Shown: positions 7,277-15,272 of the stretch, in pieces
How positions within the stretch are numbered: position 1 is the first letter of the stretch
Layout: the number at the start of each line of letters is the position of its first letter
Assembly (NCBI GenBank): GCA_017436125.1
Contig: JAFSDS010000067.1
Location: 1-64,000 of the forward strand
Source: Oscillospiraceae bacterium
GTDB lineage: Bacteria; Bacillota; Clostridia; Oscillospirales; Ruminococcaceae
Direction: 5' to 3'
Length of the DNA stretch: 64,000 nucleotides
Made by a program: the position numbers and the translations under genes
The notes under the pieces: model-generated
Database searches by the model: none
What the model was told of the DNA's origin: nothing
What the model saw: the letters and a program-made list of their open reading frames with translations, nothing else

Positions 7277-7930
7277 ATGATCGACTGGATTAAAAATCAC
7301 AAAGTGTTTTTTGCGCTAATCTGCGTAACCATTTTACTCCTGCTGATCGTTATCCCTTTCGTCATCAATATTCTGTTTAAGGTACCAGCCATTTCAGAAA
7401 TGTTTGTAGCTGAATGGGATGCTGGTGATGCGTTGGGATACTACGGCGCAATACTCTCGTTCATCGGCACCGTTGTCTTAGGCGCTTTGGCCTTATATCA
7501 GAACCACATTATCAAGACTGAGGCCGATAAAAAGGATGCTCTTGCCGAAGAACAGGAACACGCTGAAAACATGCCCCGCTTCTTCATGCGTTTTCAGAGC
7601 GCCAGTGGATTCTGTGGTAGCTTGAAATTTGCGGTAATGAACGTATCAAACAATATCGTGTATAGCGTTGATGTTTATGATATCAAAATCAAAAGTGGAT
7701 CCAAAACCGTCTGGGAATCAGATGACACCTATGATGCACCGGTAATCAATCCGCAGAAGGAATTAACCATTCAAACGAAGTCTCCTGCGATAAATGAAAT
7801 CGGCGAATTTACACTTTTTGCCACGATGAGCTGCATGGACAAATACGACGGTAAGCACGAGTACATACTAAAAATGACCTGCCGCCACCCTAATCATTAC
7901 AGCGATACGAGCATTACCGAAATCAAGTAA
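7277..7930 (+). CDS. Accessory membrane-anchored protein of unknown function
   Basis: 217 residues from ATG 7277, which has GGGAGGT upstream. TM1 (residues 8-35, FFALICVTILLLLIVIPFVI) and TM2 (GYYGAILSFIGTVVLGALAL, about residues 54-73) bracket the motif EWDAGDALGYYGA; after a charged linker comes a soluble beta-rich domain of about 120 residues. I recall proteins with this two-TM-plus-linker head among Firmicutes mobile and defence-associated regions, but cannot name a function. Codon choice (mixed GTA, CGC, GCC, ATC) differs from the GAA/CTT/TCC-rich neighbours, and it lies just after tRNA-Arg, both consistent with horizontal arrival. Confidence 0.7.
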   Translation: MIDWIKNHKVFFALICVTILLLLIVIPFVINILFKVPAISEMFVAEWDAGDALGYYGAILSFIGTVVLGALALYQNHIIKTEADKKDALAEEQEHAENMPRFFMRFQSASGFCGSLKFAVMNVSNNIVYSVDVYDIKIKSGSKTVWESDDTYDAPVINPQKELTIQTKSPAINEIGEFTLFATMSCMDKYDGKHEYILKMTCRHPNHYSDTSITEIK

Positions 7931-7939
7931 TAAACAAAT

Positions 7940-7977
7940 TGCCGCCACCCGGTTTTGAACGAGTGGCGGCTTTGCTT
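7940..7977 (+). terminator. Terminator of the accessory membrane gene
   Basis: GCCGCCAC / GTGGCGGC stem followed by TTTGCTTTAT. Confidence 0.7.
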
Positions 7978-8030
7978 TATCCATTATTCGAACATCTGCT
8001 CCAGCTTTTCTGCTGCCGTTTATCCATACA

Positions 8031-8064
8031 AAAAAAGGGTGCACCATAGGTGCGCCCTTTTTAA
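8031..8064 (-). terminator. Terminator of the M50 gene pair
   Basis: On the minus strand GGGCGCACC / GGTGCACCC stem followed by seven T, just after the stop at 8075. Confidence 0.8.
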
Positions 8065-8074
8065 TTATTTTGTT

Positions 8075-8509
8075 TTATTCACTCAAAAGGGAATCCAGAA
8101 GAGAAATAAGCTCCTCGCCGTTTACTATCTCATAGCTTTTTTGGGTTTTCATATTGTAGGCTATGCTGTTTTGTCCGAGATAAAAGCTGTAATGCTCATA
8201 CAAAGAGGAAAAATAAACGTCGATTTCATAGTCTGTTCTTGCGCCCTCAATGGGTTCGGGAAGAGAGGGGATATGTTTTCGCTCGCCCTTCATAAGGATA
8301 TCGATTATCGCGCTTTCCGTTTCGCCTCCGTCGGAAAAATATTCTTCCGGAAGATAGCTTTTTGTGTGGTTTTCAAAAACCGCAACGCCCATGATATCTG
8401 CAATATCGGATCTCATCATAGGGGTTGTTCCGAAAACGAACTCGGAAAAACAGAAGGCCGCGCCAAGGACCATAGCCGCACAAAGAAGATAAATCACAAA
8501 ATTTTTCAT
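8075..8509 (-). CDS. Hypothetical membrane-anchored protein, partner of the M50 protease gene
   Basis: 144 residues. An N-terminal hydrophobic segment (FVIYLLCAAMVLGAAFCFSE, residues 3-22) is an uncleaved anchor or signal; the remainder is a small acidic extracytoplasmic domain with no motif I recognise. The start ATG overlaps the stop of the M50 gene (TGATG) and its GGAGGTG site lies inside that gene, so the two are translationally coupled. A role as substrate, inhibitor or regulator of the protease is a guess. Confidence 0.65.
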   Translation of the reverse strand: MKNFVIYLLCAAMVLGAAFCFSEFVFGTTPMMRSDIADIMGVAVFENHTKSYLPEEYFSDGGETESAIIDILMKGERKHIPSLPEPIEGARTDYEIDVYFSSLYEHYSFYLGQNSIAYNMKTQKSYEIVNGEELISLLDSLLSE

Positions 8510-9633
8510 CAGAACACCTCCGCCTTTGCTTTTATAAGTTCCATAACTTCCTTTTCGTTTTCTATTTCGGAAGAATAGGGATAGGTTTTTACGGTTTTTT
8601 CAAAAAGCTCAAGGCATTTTTGCGCAAGGGTTATGTTTCTTTTATAAAGAAGCTGGTAAGCATAGGCAAGGCGCCTGCGGGAAACATAGTTTGCCGTTGC
8701 GCGGATGTATTTATCAAGCTCCCCGGTGTTGAGAGAATCTATCTCCTGCGGCTCTGCGCCACGGAATATTCTGAGGAACATAAGCTCACAGAGAAGCTCG
8801 TTTTTATGAAGGCCCAAAAGTCCCGGCGCTTTAAGCATATATTCCACCGTTTCTTCCGCCGCGGAAAAATCATGGGTATCAAAATAATAGTTATAGCGCA
8901 TTACCCCAACGGTGCAGATTATCGGATCCTCAAGGTCTTTTCCCTCCGGTAAAAAGAACCATTCCTCCGGAAGATTTTTCATCCTTTCGCCCTTGGATAA
9001 AAGCCCGTTTACGTAAAGCTGGAGCCAGAAGGAGCGAAGGGCAACCGGATTTTTCCTAAGAAGAAAGGCGTTTCTTCCGTCGTTGGAAATTCCGCCAACC
9101 TGAAGAGGTATCCCGTTGAGCAAAACGTTGCCTATGCCTACGGCACAGAGCATTCCGAAAAGAACGGAGAAAAAGCTTCCCTGTTCGGAAAAAACAAAAG
9201 CAATAAAGAATATTACGGAAGAGATAAGGTTTGCAATACAGCCGCCGAAGTTATAAAGAACGGTGGGTATATTATCGCTCCAGGGCGGCGGCATCATAAG
9301 GCATTGGCCGCCGGTTCCGACAACGCTGTAAAGCTTTGCTTTAAGCCTTCCGTTTTCTTTGATGAACATTATGTTTCCGACTCTGAAGGATATGAATTTG
9401 TATCCGGAAAGAAGGCCAAAGATAAGATGTCCCCCTTCGTGGATGACTGCCTGGATAAAATATGCGGCAAAAACAAGGATAAGACAAAATCCAACATGAA
9501 GGATAAATCCTCTAATTCCGTTTCCAAACATTGCGTCAAGATCGGAAGAGATCATCATAAAAAGTCCGCAAACAGCGCCTACGGCCATATAAAGGAGGCT
9601 GGCGATGAAGGTGTCGCGTTTTTTGTGGTCCAA
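8509..9633 (-). CDS. M50-type (site-2 protease-like) membrane metallopeptidase
   Basis: 374 residues. The N-terminal half has about five hydrophobic segments and the zinc motif HEGGH (residues 65-69) followed by LIFGLLSGYKFISFRVG, the pattern of site-2-type proteases that cut within the membrane. A soluble C-terminal half (from about residue 210) is alpha-helical and may be a TPR-like or regulatory domain. I did not find the second DG-type metal motif typical of SpoIVFB, so the active site is only partly supported. The start is a TTG at 9633 with a weak GGCGG site 12 bases upstream; an internal start cannot be excluded. Confidence 0.75.
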   Translation of the reverse strand: MDHKKRDTFIASLLYMAVGAVCGLFMMISSDLDAMFGNGIRGFILHVGFCLILVFAAYFIQAVIHEGGHLIFGLLSGYKFISFRVGNIMFIKENGRLKAKLYSVVGTGGQCLMMPPPWSDNIPTVLYNFGGCIANLISSVIFFIAFVFSEQGSFFSVLFGMLCAVGIGNVLLNGIPLQVGGISNDGRNAFLLRKNPVALRSFWLQLYVNGLLSKGERMKNLPEEWFFLPEGKDLEDPIICTVGVMRYNYYFDTHDFSAAEETVEYMLKAPGLLGLHKNELLCELMFLRIFRGAEPQEIDSLNTGELDKYIRATANYVSRRRLAYAYQLLYKRNITLAQKCLELFEKTVKTYPYSSEIENEKEVMELIKAKAEVF

Positions 9634-9792
9634 TTAAAAAGCACCGCCTTTCATAATAAATACATTATATAATAAAAACATAAAACAAATAAAGACATAT
9701 TGTTAAATTTCGGTATTTAATTTTTTTCGACGTTCTTAAAATCCCAAAAAAAGAATATGATTTATAAAAACTTTTTGCAGGGGAAGGATTTT

Positions 9793-10926
9793 ATGGACAA
9801 GAGGAAAAGGCACCGTTTTATCACCGAAAGAACAAAAACAAAAATAAAAGAGGGTGCCCTTCTCTTTCTGCGGAGCATCCTTGGGGTTTTTTGCTGCTTT
9901 TTTGGGATATACTGCCTTGTTTTTCTTGCAAAAAGCGGCTCCGACGTTTTTTATTACGCCATGGCTTTTGCAAGCCCGGGCACCGCCATAGAAATGCTTT
10001 CCGCTCCCATTGAAAAGGAAGAGCTCCCGGAGGAAACTCCGCCAAAAGAGGAAGAACCTGTTTCACAGGAAGAAGAAACTCCAAAAGAACCCCAAAAACC
10101 CCAGAAAACCGTTCCGGAGGTTTTGGAAGAAAACCGGGGCAAGGTTACGGAAACGCAGTATTCCGCAAAAGAGGGCGGAATTTACGTCGGCTATAAAAAC
10201 GCGCTGATAAAAAACAGCACCCACCATTCCGCGGAAAAAATAAAATCCGTTCTTCAAAAGGAACACGGCCTTTCCCTGATAAAAGACCTTGCGGAGCCCC
10301 AGGTGCTCATCTATCATACCCACGCAACGGAAGGATATGAACCGGCGGACCGGGGGTTTTTTGATATCACCGGAACATGGAGGAGCACCGACCCTTCGGA
10401 AAATATGATTTCCGTAGGAAATTCCCTTGTTTCCGCTCTGGAATCAAAGGGCATCGCCGTTATCCATGACGCAACCATGCACGATGACCCAAGCTATAAC
10501 GGTTCTTACCGCCGAAGCGCCGTTACGATTCAAAAACACCTCGAAGAAAATCCTTCGGTAAAAATTGCCCTCGATATCCACAGAGACGCCATAGAACCCT
10601 CAAAAACGGAGATAATAAAGCCCACCGCCGTTATAAACGGCAAAAAAGCGGCCCAGATCATGATAATCTCCGGCTGTGACGACGGGACCATGAATATGCC
10701 CGATTACTGGGAAAATCTTAGGTTTGCATCGGCCCTTGCGGATAAGCTTGAGGAGCTTTATCCCGGAATATGCCGCCCAATTCTTTTCGATTACCGAAAA
10801 TATAATATGGATCTTTCCCCGGGGCTTTTGCTCATAGAAATCGGCGCAACGGGAAACACCCTTGAGGAAGCGCAGTATTCCGCAGAGCTTTTGGGAAACG
10901 CCCTTTCGGAGCTTCTTTCTGAATAA
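9793..10926 (+). CDS. spoIIP: Stage II sporulation protein P
   Basis: Peptidoglycan amidase/endopeptidase of the SpoIIDMP complex, which thins septal wall and drives engulfment of the forespore. The 377-residue protein has an N-terminal TM (about residues 24-60), a Pro/Glu/Lys-rich linker (EEPVSQEEETPKEPQKPQK, about residues 80-110), then the catalytic domain with LIYHTHATEGYEP, DIHRDAI and LLIEIGATGNTLEEA, the family's zinc/amidase motifs. ATG 9793 follows GGGAAGGA. I could not recognise a sigma-E promoter with confidence in the 160 bp upstream. The gene shows that the host can form endospores. Confidence 0.93.
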   Translation: MDKRKRHRFITERTKTKIKEGALLFLRSILGVFCCFFGIYCLVFLAKSGSDVFYYAMAFASPGTAIEMLSAPIEKEELPEETPPKEEEPVSQEEETPKEPQKPQKTVPEVLEENRGKVTETQYSAKEGGIYVGYKNALIKNSTHHSAEKIKSVLQKEHGLSLIKDLAEPQVLIYHTHATEGYEPADRGFFDITGTWRSTDPSENMISVGNSLVSALESKGIAVIHDATMHDDPSYNGSYRRSAVTIQKHLEENPSVKIALDIHRDAIEPSKTEIIKPTAVINGKKAAQIMIISGCDDGTMNMPDYWENLRFASALADKLEELYPGICRPILFDYRKYNMDLSPGLLLIEIGATGNTLEEAQYSAELLGNALSELLSE

Positions 10927-10930
10927 AAAC

Positions 10931-10972
10931 AAAAAAACGCCCAAAACTTTTAAGAAAAGAAAGGGGCGTTTT
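10931..10972 (+). terminator. Terminator after spoIIP, overlapping the next gene's leader
   Basis: AACGCCC / GGGGCGTT stem with a purine-rich loop and T-run. The 3' arm GAAAGGGG would also be the ribosome site of the gene at 10977. Confidence 0.65.
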
Positions 10973-10976
10973 TATT

Positions 10977-11276
10977 ATGGCGGGGCTTTTTCGCGTTTTT
11001 TGGATATGGATGATTTTTATCGTGCTTGCGGTGGGGCTGATGCTCGGTTTTGAATTTGTTAACAGCGCCGTTGAGGAGAGCGGGTTTTCCTCCGGAAAGG
11101 TTTTCAGCATTGAAGAAAGGGGCGGAATGATTTTTGGCGAGATTTTCGGAAAAAGCTTTTCTGCGGATATATCCACGGCGGAAAAAATTTTTTCAAAAGC
11201 GGAAGATCTTATGCTTTTTCTTCCTCCGGCAATGCAGCTTTTTTTAAAACTTCCGTTCATCATAGCGTCAGCATAA
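10977..11276 (+). CDS. Small membrane protein of unknown function, downstream of spoIIP
   Basis: 99 residues: an N-terminal hydrophobic helix (WIWMIFIVLAVGLMLGFEF, residues 9-27), a Ser/Gly-rich acidic middle and a hydrophobic C-terminal helix (LMLFLPPAMQLFLKLPFIIA). I do not recognise the family. It begins only a few bases after the terminator hairpin that follows spoIIP, so read-through expression with spoIIP, and hence a sporulation role, is possible. The start could be slightly different. Confidence 0.55.
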   Translation: MAGLFRVFWIWMIFIVLAVGLMLGFEFVNSAVEESGFSSGKVFSIEERGGMIFGEIFGKSFSADISTAEKIFSKAEDLMLFLPPAMQLFLKLPFIIASA

Positions 11277-11297
11277 AAGAGCCGTTTTTGCGGCCTT
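11274..11297. terminator. Short hairpin, possible bidirectional terminator
   Basis: GAGCCG / CGGC(C) stem with T-rich loop, A-run before and CTTTTG after. It takes the place that the ACGAT/ATCGT hairpin holds in the full repeat units. Confidence 0.5.
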
Positions 11298-11300
11298 TTG

Positions 11301-11388
11301 TTAACGCCGCCGTCCGGTTTGGTTCGACCCCATCAAACATAAAAAATATACCGCCCCAAACGGGGCGGTATATTTTTGGTGCCGGTGG
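11301..11388 (-). repeat. 88-bp copy of the tRNA-Leu 3' end plus downstream terminator
   Basis: Identical to 18049-18136 except for two substitutions, and in the same orientation. Read on the minus strand it contains the last 11 bases of the tRNA-Leu acceptor region (CCACCGGCACC), its terminator (CCGCCCC / GGGGCGG) and the start of the repeat unit with the inverted T-arm motif GGGGTCGAACC and GGCGTTAA. With the copies near 17885 and 18125 it brackets the 11.4-17.9 kb operon like an attachment-site pair. Confidence 0.85.
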
Positions 11389-11399
11389 TATGGAACTGA

Positions 11400-11472
11400 T
11401 GAGCACCACAGAAGTCTTGACATTTGTTTTTGAGCACCGATGAGGTATAGCTGCCGTGAAAACTGGTGCTCA
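11400..11472. repeat. TGAGCAC motif cluster, left flank of the operon
   Basis: TGAGCAC at 11400 and 11431 and GTGCTCA at 11466. The spacing of the first two (31 bp) and the tail GAGGTRTARCTGCCG are shared with the cluster at 17700-17757 on the other side of the operon. Confidence 0.65.
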
Positions 11473-11515
11473 AAAATGTTGCAGTTTCTACACCGGTGCA
11501 AGCGAAGCCATGGTA

Positions 11516-11544
11516 TTGATTTTATTGGCACAAATAGATATAAT
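11516..11544 (+). promoter_or_regulatory. Promoter of the transporter/partner-switch operon
   Basis: TTGATT, 17-bp spacer, TATAAT, about 50 bp before the start codon at 11598. Confidence 0.6.
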
Positions 11545-11597
11545 TTATTTGAATATATTGATAATATTATAAAACTCCTGAAGGGGGAATGGTATCC

Positions 11598-13841
11598 ATG
11601 AAAAAAACAGTTGCGTTGCTTCTGGCGGCAATAATGCTTGTTATGGCTTTTGCCGGATGCAAAACAGAAAATGAAACTTTGCTCAGTGAAGATTCTGCCC
11701 TTTCCGATTTTTCCAATGCTAAAATCGGCGTTGTGACCGGCACTGTTCCGGCGATCATTCTTCCGGATATGCTTCCGGATGCGGAATATATTCAGTACAC
11801 TTCCTTCACCGATGCGGCAATCGCCCTTGAATCCGGAAAAGTTGACGCTTTCCCTGTTGAGGAAGCGGTTTGCTGGGCAATGGGTTGGGAAGGGCTTTAT
11901 TTTGATACCACCAAAGAAAAAATCGTTCCCGTTGAGGCCGGCATAGTCTTCGGAAAAGGCCTTAACCCGAAACTTCAGGAAGAATTCAATGCCTTCCTCA
12001 AGGATTATTCAGAAAGCGGAAAACTTGCCGCTCTTCATGAAAAATGGATCTCCCCCACCGAGCCGGAAGATATCATCGAATATGAGAGTATTACCGGTTC
12101 AAAAGGAACAATCAAAGTTGCCATTTCCGGAGTTCAAAAACCTTTCACCTACATAAAAAACGGAAGATTTGCCGGACACGACATTGACATGATTTCCGAT
12201 TTTGCAAGGGAATATGACTATACCCTTGAATTCCATGAGGTCGGCTTTGCCGCGTTCATCAGCGGCGTTACCACCGGAAATTATGATATGGGCGCTTCCG
12301 GACTTGTCATTACAGAGGAAAGAAAAGAAAGCCTTGATTTTTCCGACCCTTATTATTCCGGCGGCTTTGTTTTTGCAATTCCGAAAAGCGGAAATGAAGC
12401 AGAAAGAACCCTTGAGGATTTTGAAAACGCAACCCTCGGCGTAATAGTCGGTTCCATCTATGACGGTTATTCAAGGGAATTCTTCCCAAACGCCGCCATT
12501 GATTCTTACCAGACTTTTGCGGATCTTTTCCAGTGCGTAAAACAGGGCAAAATCGACGGATTCCTTCTCGATATCCCGAACCTCAACGCGGTAAAAAGAA
12601 CTGACCCGGGTCTTTCTCATATCGAAATTCCCGGCTGTTATGTTGATATCGGCTATGCCTTCGGAAAGGACGATAAAGGCGAAAAGCTCCAGAGCCAGAT
12701 GAACGAATTCATCGCGGAACTTAAAGAAAACGGAACTTATGACGTTCTTTTTGAAAAATGGTGCGGAGAAAAAGAACCCGTTGGCGCTCTTAAAGCTCCG
12801 GAATATCCCGAAACAAACGAAAAACTTAAAATCTGCCTTGATGTTTCAAGAAAGCCCTATGTTTATCTTCTTGAAAACGAATTTGCCGGACTTGAAGTCG
12901 AGATAATGTATCTCTTCTGTGAAAAATACGGCTACGCACCGGAATTTGAATCCGCCCAGTGGACTTCCGGCGTTGCCGGCCTTAAAGAAGGAAAATACGA
13001 CGTTGTTTCCTGCGGAATTTATATCACCGAGGAACGCAAGGAAAGCGTGAACTTCTGTGACCCGTATATTTCCCCGGACGTTGTAATGGTAATTTATGAA
13101 GGAACGGAAGAAAGCGACTTCTTTGCAGGACTTGCAGAAAGTTTTGAAAAAACCTTCATCCGCGAGGACAGATGGAAGCTTATCGCACAGGGCGTTATCA
13201 CCACCGTTGTTATAAGCTTCTTCTCCGTTCTTTTTGGAACAGCTTTCGGCTTCGGACTTTATATGCTTATCCGCAGCAGAAACAAAGCAGTTTCCAATAT
13301 TACAAAAGTTATTTTTAAAATTTATTCCAAAATCCTTGCGGGAACTCCTATCCTCGTAATCCTGATGATTCTGTTCTATGTTATCTTCGGAAAAACAGAT
13401 ATAAGCGGTGCAGTTGTTTCCGTAATAGCGTTCACCCTTCTCTTCGGAAGCTTTGTCTGCGGACATCTTGCCATCACCGTTGATTCCATCGATAAAGGCC
13501 AGATTGAAGCGGCACTTGCCCTTGGTTACAGCAGAAATCAGGCATTCTTCAGAATAGTTCTTCCCCAGGCGCTCAAGATTTTTATGCCGACCTTCATCGG
13601 CGAAACGGTCGGTCTTATCAAAGGAACTTCCGTAGTAGGATATATCACCGTAAACGACCTTACCAAAATGGGAGATATTATTCGAAGCAACACTTACGAA
13701 GCATTCTTCCCTCTCATCGCAACAGCCGTTATCTATTTCATCATCACATGGATAGCGGCGGACCTTCTTGGAATAATTGCAAAGAAATTCGACCCTAAAA
13801 AAAGGAAACCCGAAAACATTCTTAAGGGGGTGGCAAAATGA
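11598..13841 (+). CDS. Amino-acid ABC transporter: split and complete substrate-binding domains fused to permease
   Basis: 747 residues. A lipoprotein signal (cleavage before C20, AFAGCK) is followed by a lobe-II-like half domain (about 38-152, ending LHEKW), a complete SBP_bac_3-type binding domain (about 170-393, ending LFEKW), a lobe-I-like half domain (about 408-500) and a HisM/GlnP-type permease (about 527-735, with GALTIKG-like region replaced by ETVGLIKGTSVVGYI). The halves align well with the complete domain: both lobe I regions contain ITEERKES. Together the halves equal one more binding domain, split around the intact one. Likely import of a polar amino acid. I prefer ATG 11598 (AAGGGGG 10 bases upstream) over ATG 11589. 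It overlaps the ATPase gene by 4 bases. Confidence 0.85.
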   Translation: MKKTVALLLAAIMLVMAFAGCKTENETLLSEDSALSDFSNAKIGVVTGTVPAIILPDMLPDAEYIQYTSFTDAAIALESGKVDAFPVEEAVCWAMGWEGLYFDTTKEKIVPVEAGIVFGKGLNPKLQEEFNAFLKDYSESGKLAALHEKWISPTEPEDIIEYESITGSKGTIKVAISGVQKPFTYIKNGRFAGHDIDMISDFAREYDYTLEFHEVGFAAFISGVTTGNYDMGASGLVITEERKESLDFSDPYYSGGFVFAIPKSGNEAERTLEDFENATLGVIVGSIYDGYSREFFPNAAIDSYQTFADLFQCVKQGKIDGFLLDIPNLNAVKRTDPGLSHIEIPGCYVDIGYAFGKDDKGEKLQSQMNEFIAELKENGTYDVLFEKWCGEKEPVGALKAPEYPETNEKLKICLDVSRKPYVYLLENEFAGLEVEIMYLFCEKYGYAPEFESAQWTSGVAGLKEGKYDVVSCGIYITEERKESVNFCDPYISPDVVMVIYEGTEESDFFAGLAESFEKTFIREDRWKLIAQGVITTVVISFFSVLFGTAFGFGLYMLIRSRNKAVSNITKVIFKIYSKILAGTPILVILMILFYVIFGKTDISGAVVSVIAFTLLFGSFVCGHLAITVDSIDKGQIEAALALGYSRNQAFFRIVLPQALKIFMPTFIGETVGLIKGTSVVGYITVNDLTKMGDIIRSNTYEAFFPLIATAVIYFIITWIAADLLGIIAKKFDPKKRKPENILKGVAK

Positions 13842-14929
13842 TTAAAATAGAACATCTCAGAAAAGAATATCCGAACGCAACACCTTTGAAAGACGTCTGC
13901 GTTGAAATCAATAAAGACGATGTTATCACCATAATCGGTCCTTCCGGAACCGGTAAATCCACCCTCATCCGCTGCCTTAACCAGCTTGATCCGCCCACTT
14001 CCGGCAAAGTCTGGGTCGACGGCGAATGCATCACCGATAAAAACTGCGATATCAGCAAGATACGCAGAAAAATGGGAATGGTCTTTCAGTCCTTCAATCT
14101 TTTTAACCACATGACCATTATAGAAAACATTATGGCCGCCCCGGTTGATCTTCTTAAAAAATCCAGCCAGCAGGCTTATGACGACGGAATGGAACTTCTC
14201 CGCACTGTTGGTCTTGCGGAAAAGGCTTTTAACTATCCGGATGAACTTTCCGGAGGACAGAAACAGCGTGTTGCAATTGCAAGAACCCTTGCCATGGAGC
14301 CGGAAATCGTTCTTTTTGATGAACCAACTTCCGCCCTTGACCCGGAGATGGTTGGTGAAGTTGAAGCTGTAATCCGCGACCTTGCAAAAAAAGGCCTTAC
14401 CATGATGATTGTTACCCATGATATGCGCTTTGCAAGGGAAGTTTCCAACAGGGTATTTTATATGGACGAAGGTGGAGTTTATGAGGACGGAACTCCCCAG
14501 CAGATTTTTGATGACCCTCAGAAGGAAAACACCAAGCGCTTCATCAAGCGCATCAAAATTTTTGAAAAGCTCATCACTTCCAGAGATTTCGACTTCATTA
14601 AATTCAATAACGACCTTGATGAATTTGCAAGAAAAAATCTTGTTCCGAAAAAATCCCTTTATCGCCTGCGCACTGTTTTTGAAGAACTTTGCACCCAGAT
14701 AATCATTCCCGAGCTTGAAAAAGATTTTGTACTCAGCTTCCAGGCGGAATATTCCCAGAAGGAAGAAACCGTAACCGCAGCCATAAGATATTCCGGAAAA
14801 GAATTCAACCCCATGGATTCCGGAAACTTCCTTTCCGTAAGCCTTGCGGAAAACGCTTCCGAAAGCATCTGCCATTCCTATTCCGGGGAAGATGAATTCA
14901 CCAATACAGTAACCGTTAAAGTTAAATAA
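13838..14929 (+). CDS. Amino-acid ABC transporter ATPase with a degenerate anti-sigma-kinase-like C-terminal domain
   Basis: Residues 1-242 form a standard GlnQ-type ATPase: Walker A GPSGTGKST, Q-loop VFQSFNLF, signature LSGGQKQR, Walker [13 protein letters not shown], switch THD. Unusually, about 120 residues follow. Their pattern (YRLRTVFEELCTQIIIPEL, then YSGKEFNPMDSG, then a C-terminal SVSL...NTVTVKVK strand) resembles the HATPase domain of the gene at 17108, but the N-box Asn is Gln, the Asp of the G1 box is missing and there is no GGLG box, so ATP binding there is doubtful. Its place in front of STAS, phosphatase and kinase-like genes suggests the tail docks onto that switch. The tail's family call is by eye and tentative; the ATPase call is firm. 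Confidence 0.85.
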   Translation: MIKIEHLRKEYPNATPLKDVCVEINKDDVITIIGPSGTGKSTLIRCLNQLDPPTSGKVWVDGECITDKNCDISKIRRKMGMVFQSFNLFNHMTIIENIMAAPVDLLKKSSQQAYDDGMELLRTVGLAEKAFNYPDELSGGQKQRVAIARTLAMEPEIVLFDEPTSALDPEMVGEVEAVIRDLAKKGLTMMIVTHDMRFAREVSNRVFYMDEGGVYEDGTPQQIFDDPQKENTKRFIKRIKIFEKLITSRDFDFIKFNNDLDEFARKNLVPKKSLYRLRTVFEELCTQIIIPELEKDFVLSFQAEYSQKEETVTAAIRYSGKEFNPMDSGNFLSVSLAENASESICHSYSGEDEFTNTVTVKVK

Positions 14930-14953
14930 AGCTAAAGAAAATAGGAGAGCATT

Positions 14954-15250
14954 ATGAATATTGAAAAAACTCAAAACGCAGCCGAACTTGAAATAAAAGT
15001 TAGAGGAAGGCTTGATACCGCAACCGCACCCCAGCTGGAAGCTGAACTTAAAGAAAGTCTTTCCGGCATTGAAAAGCTTATTCTTGATTTTGCAGAGCTT
15101 GATTATCTTTCTTCCGCAGGCCTTCGTGTTCTTCTTTCTGCCCAGAAAACCATGAACAAACAGGGAGAGATGGTTGTTCGGGGCATCAACGAAACCATTG
15201 CGGAAATTTTTGAGGTAACCGGCTTCTGCGATATCCTCACCATCGAATAA
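14954..15250 (+). CDS. STAS-domain anti-sigma factor antagonist
   Basis: 98 residues, a single STAS domain like SpoIIAA/RsbV: VRGRLDTATAPQLEAEL, LILDFAELDYLSSAGLRVLL with the phosphorylatable serine region (YLSSAG), and a C-terminal IAEIFEVTGFCDILTIE. Such proteins are phosphorylated by an RsbW/SpoIIAB-type kinase and dephosphorylated by a PP2C phosphatase; both partners are encoded next door (17108 and 15273). ATG 14954 follows AGGAGA 25 bases after the ATPase stop. No sigma factor is adjacent, so the final target is open. Confidence 0.93.
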   Translation: MNIEKTQNAAELEIKVRGRLDTATAPQLEAELKESLSGIEKLILDFAELDYLSSAGLRVLLSAQKTMNKQGEMVVRGINETIAEIFEVTGFCDILTIE

Positions 15251-15272
15251 TCAAAGAAAAAAAGTGATTTTT

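Noticed and set aside
8620..9672. Plus-strand frames opposite the M50 gene
   Set aside because: No ribosome sites; low-complexity Lys/Ser-rich translations opposite a gene with HEGGH and TM segments.
9700..9735. Possible Rex operator or sigma-E promoter upstream of spoIIP
   Set aside because: TTGTTAAATTTCGGTATTTAA only partly matches a Rex palindrome, and no convincing sigma-E -10 is present at the right spacing.
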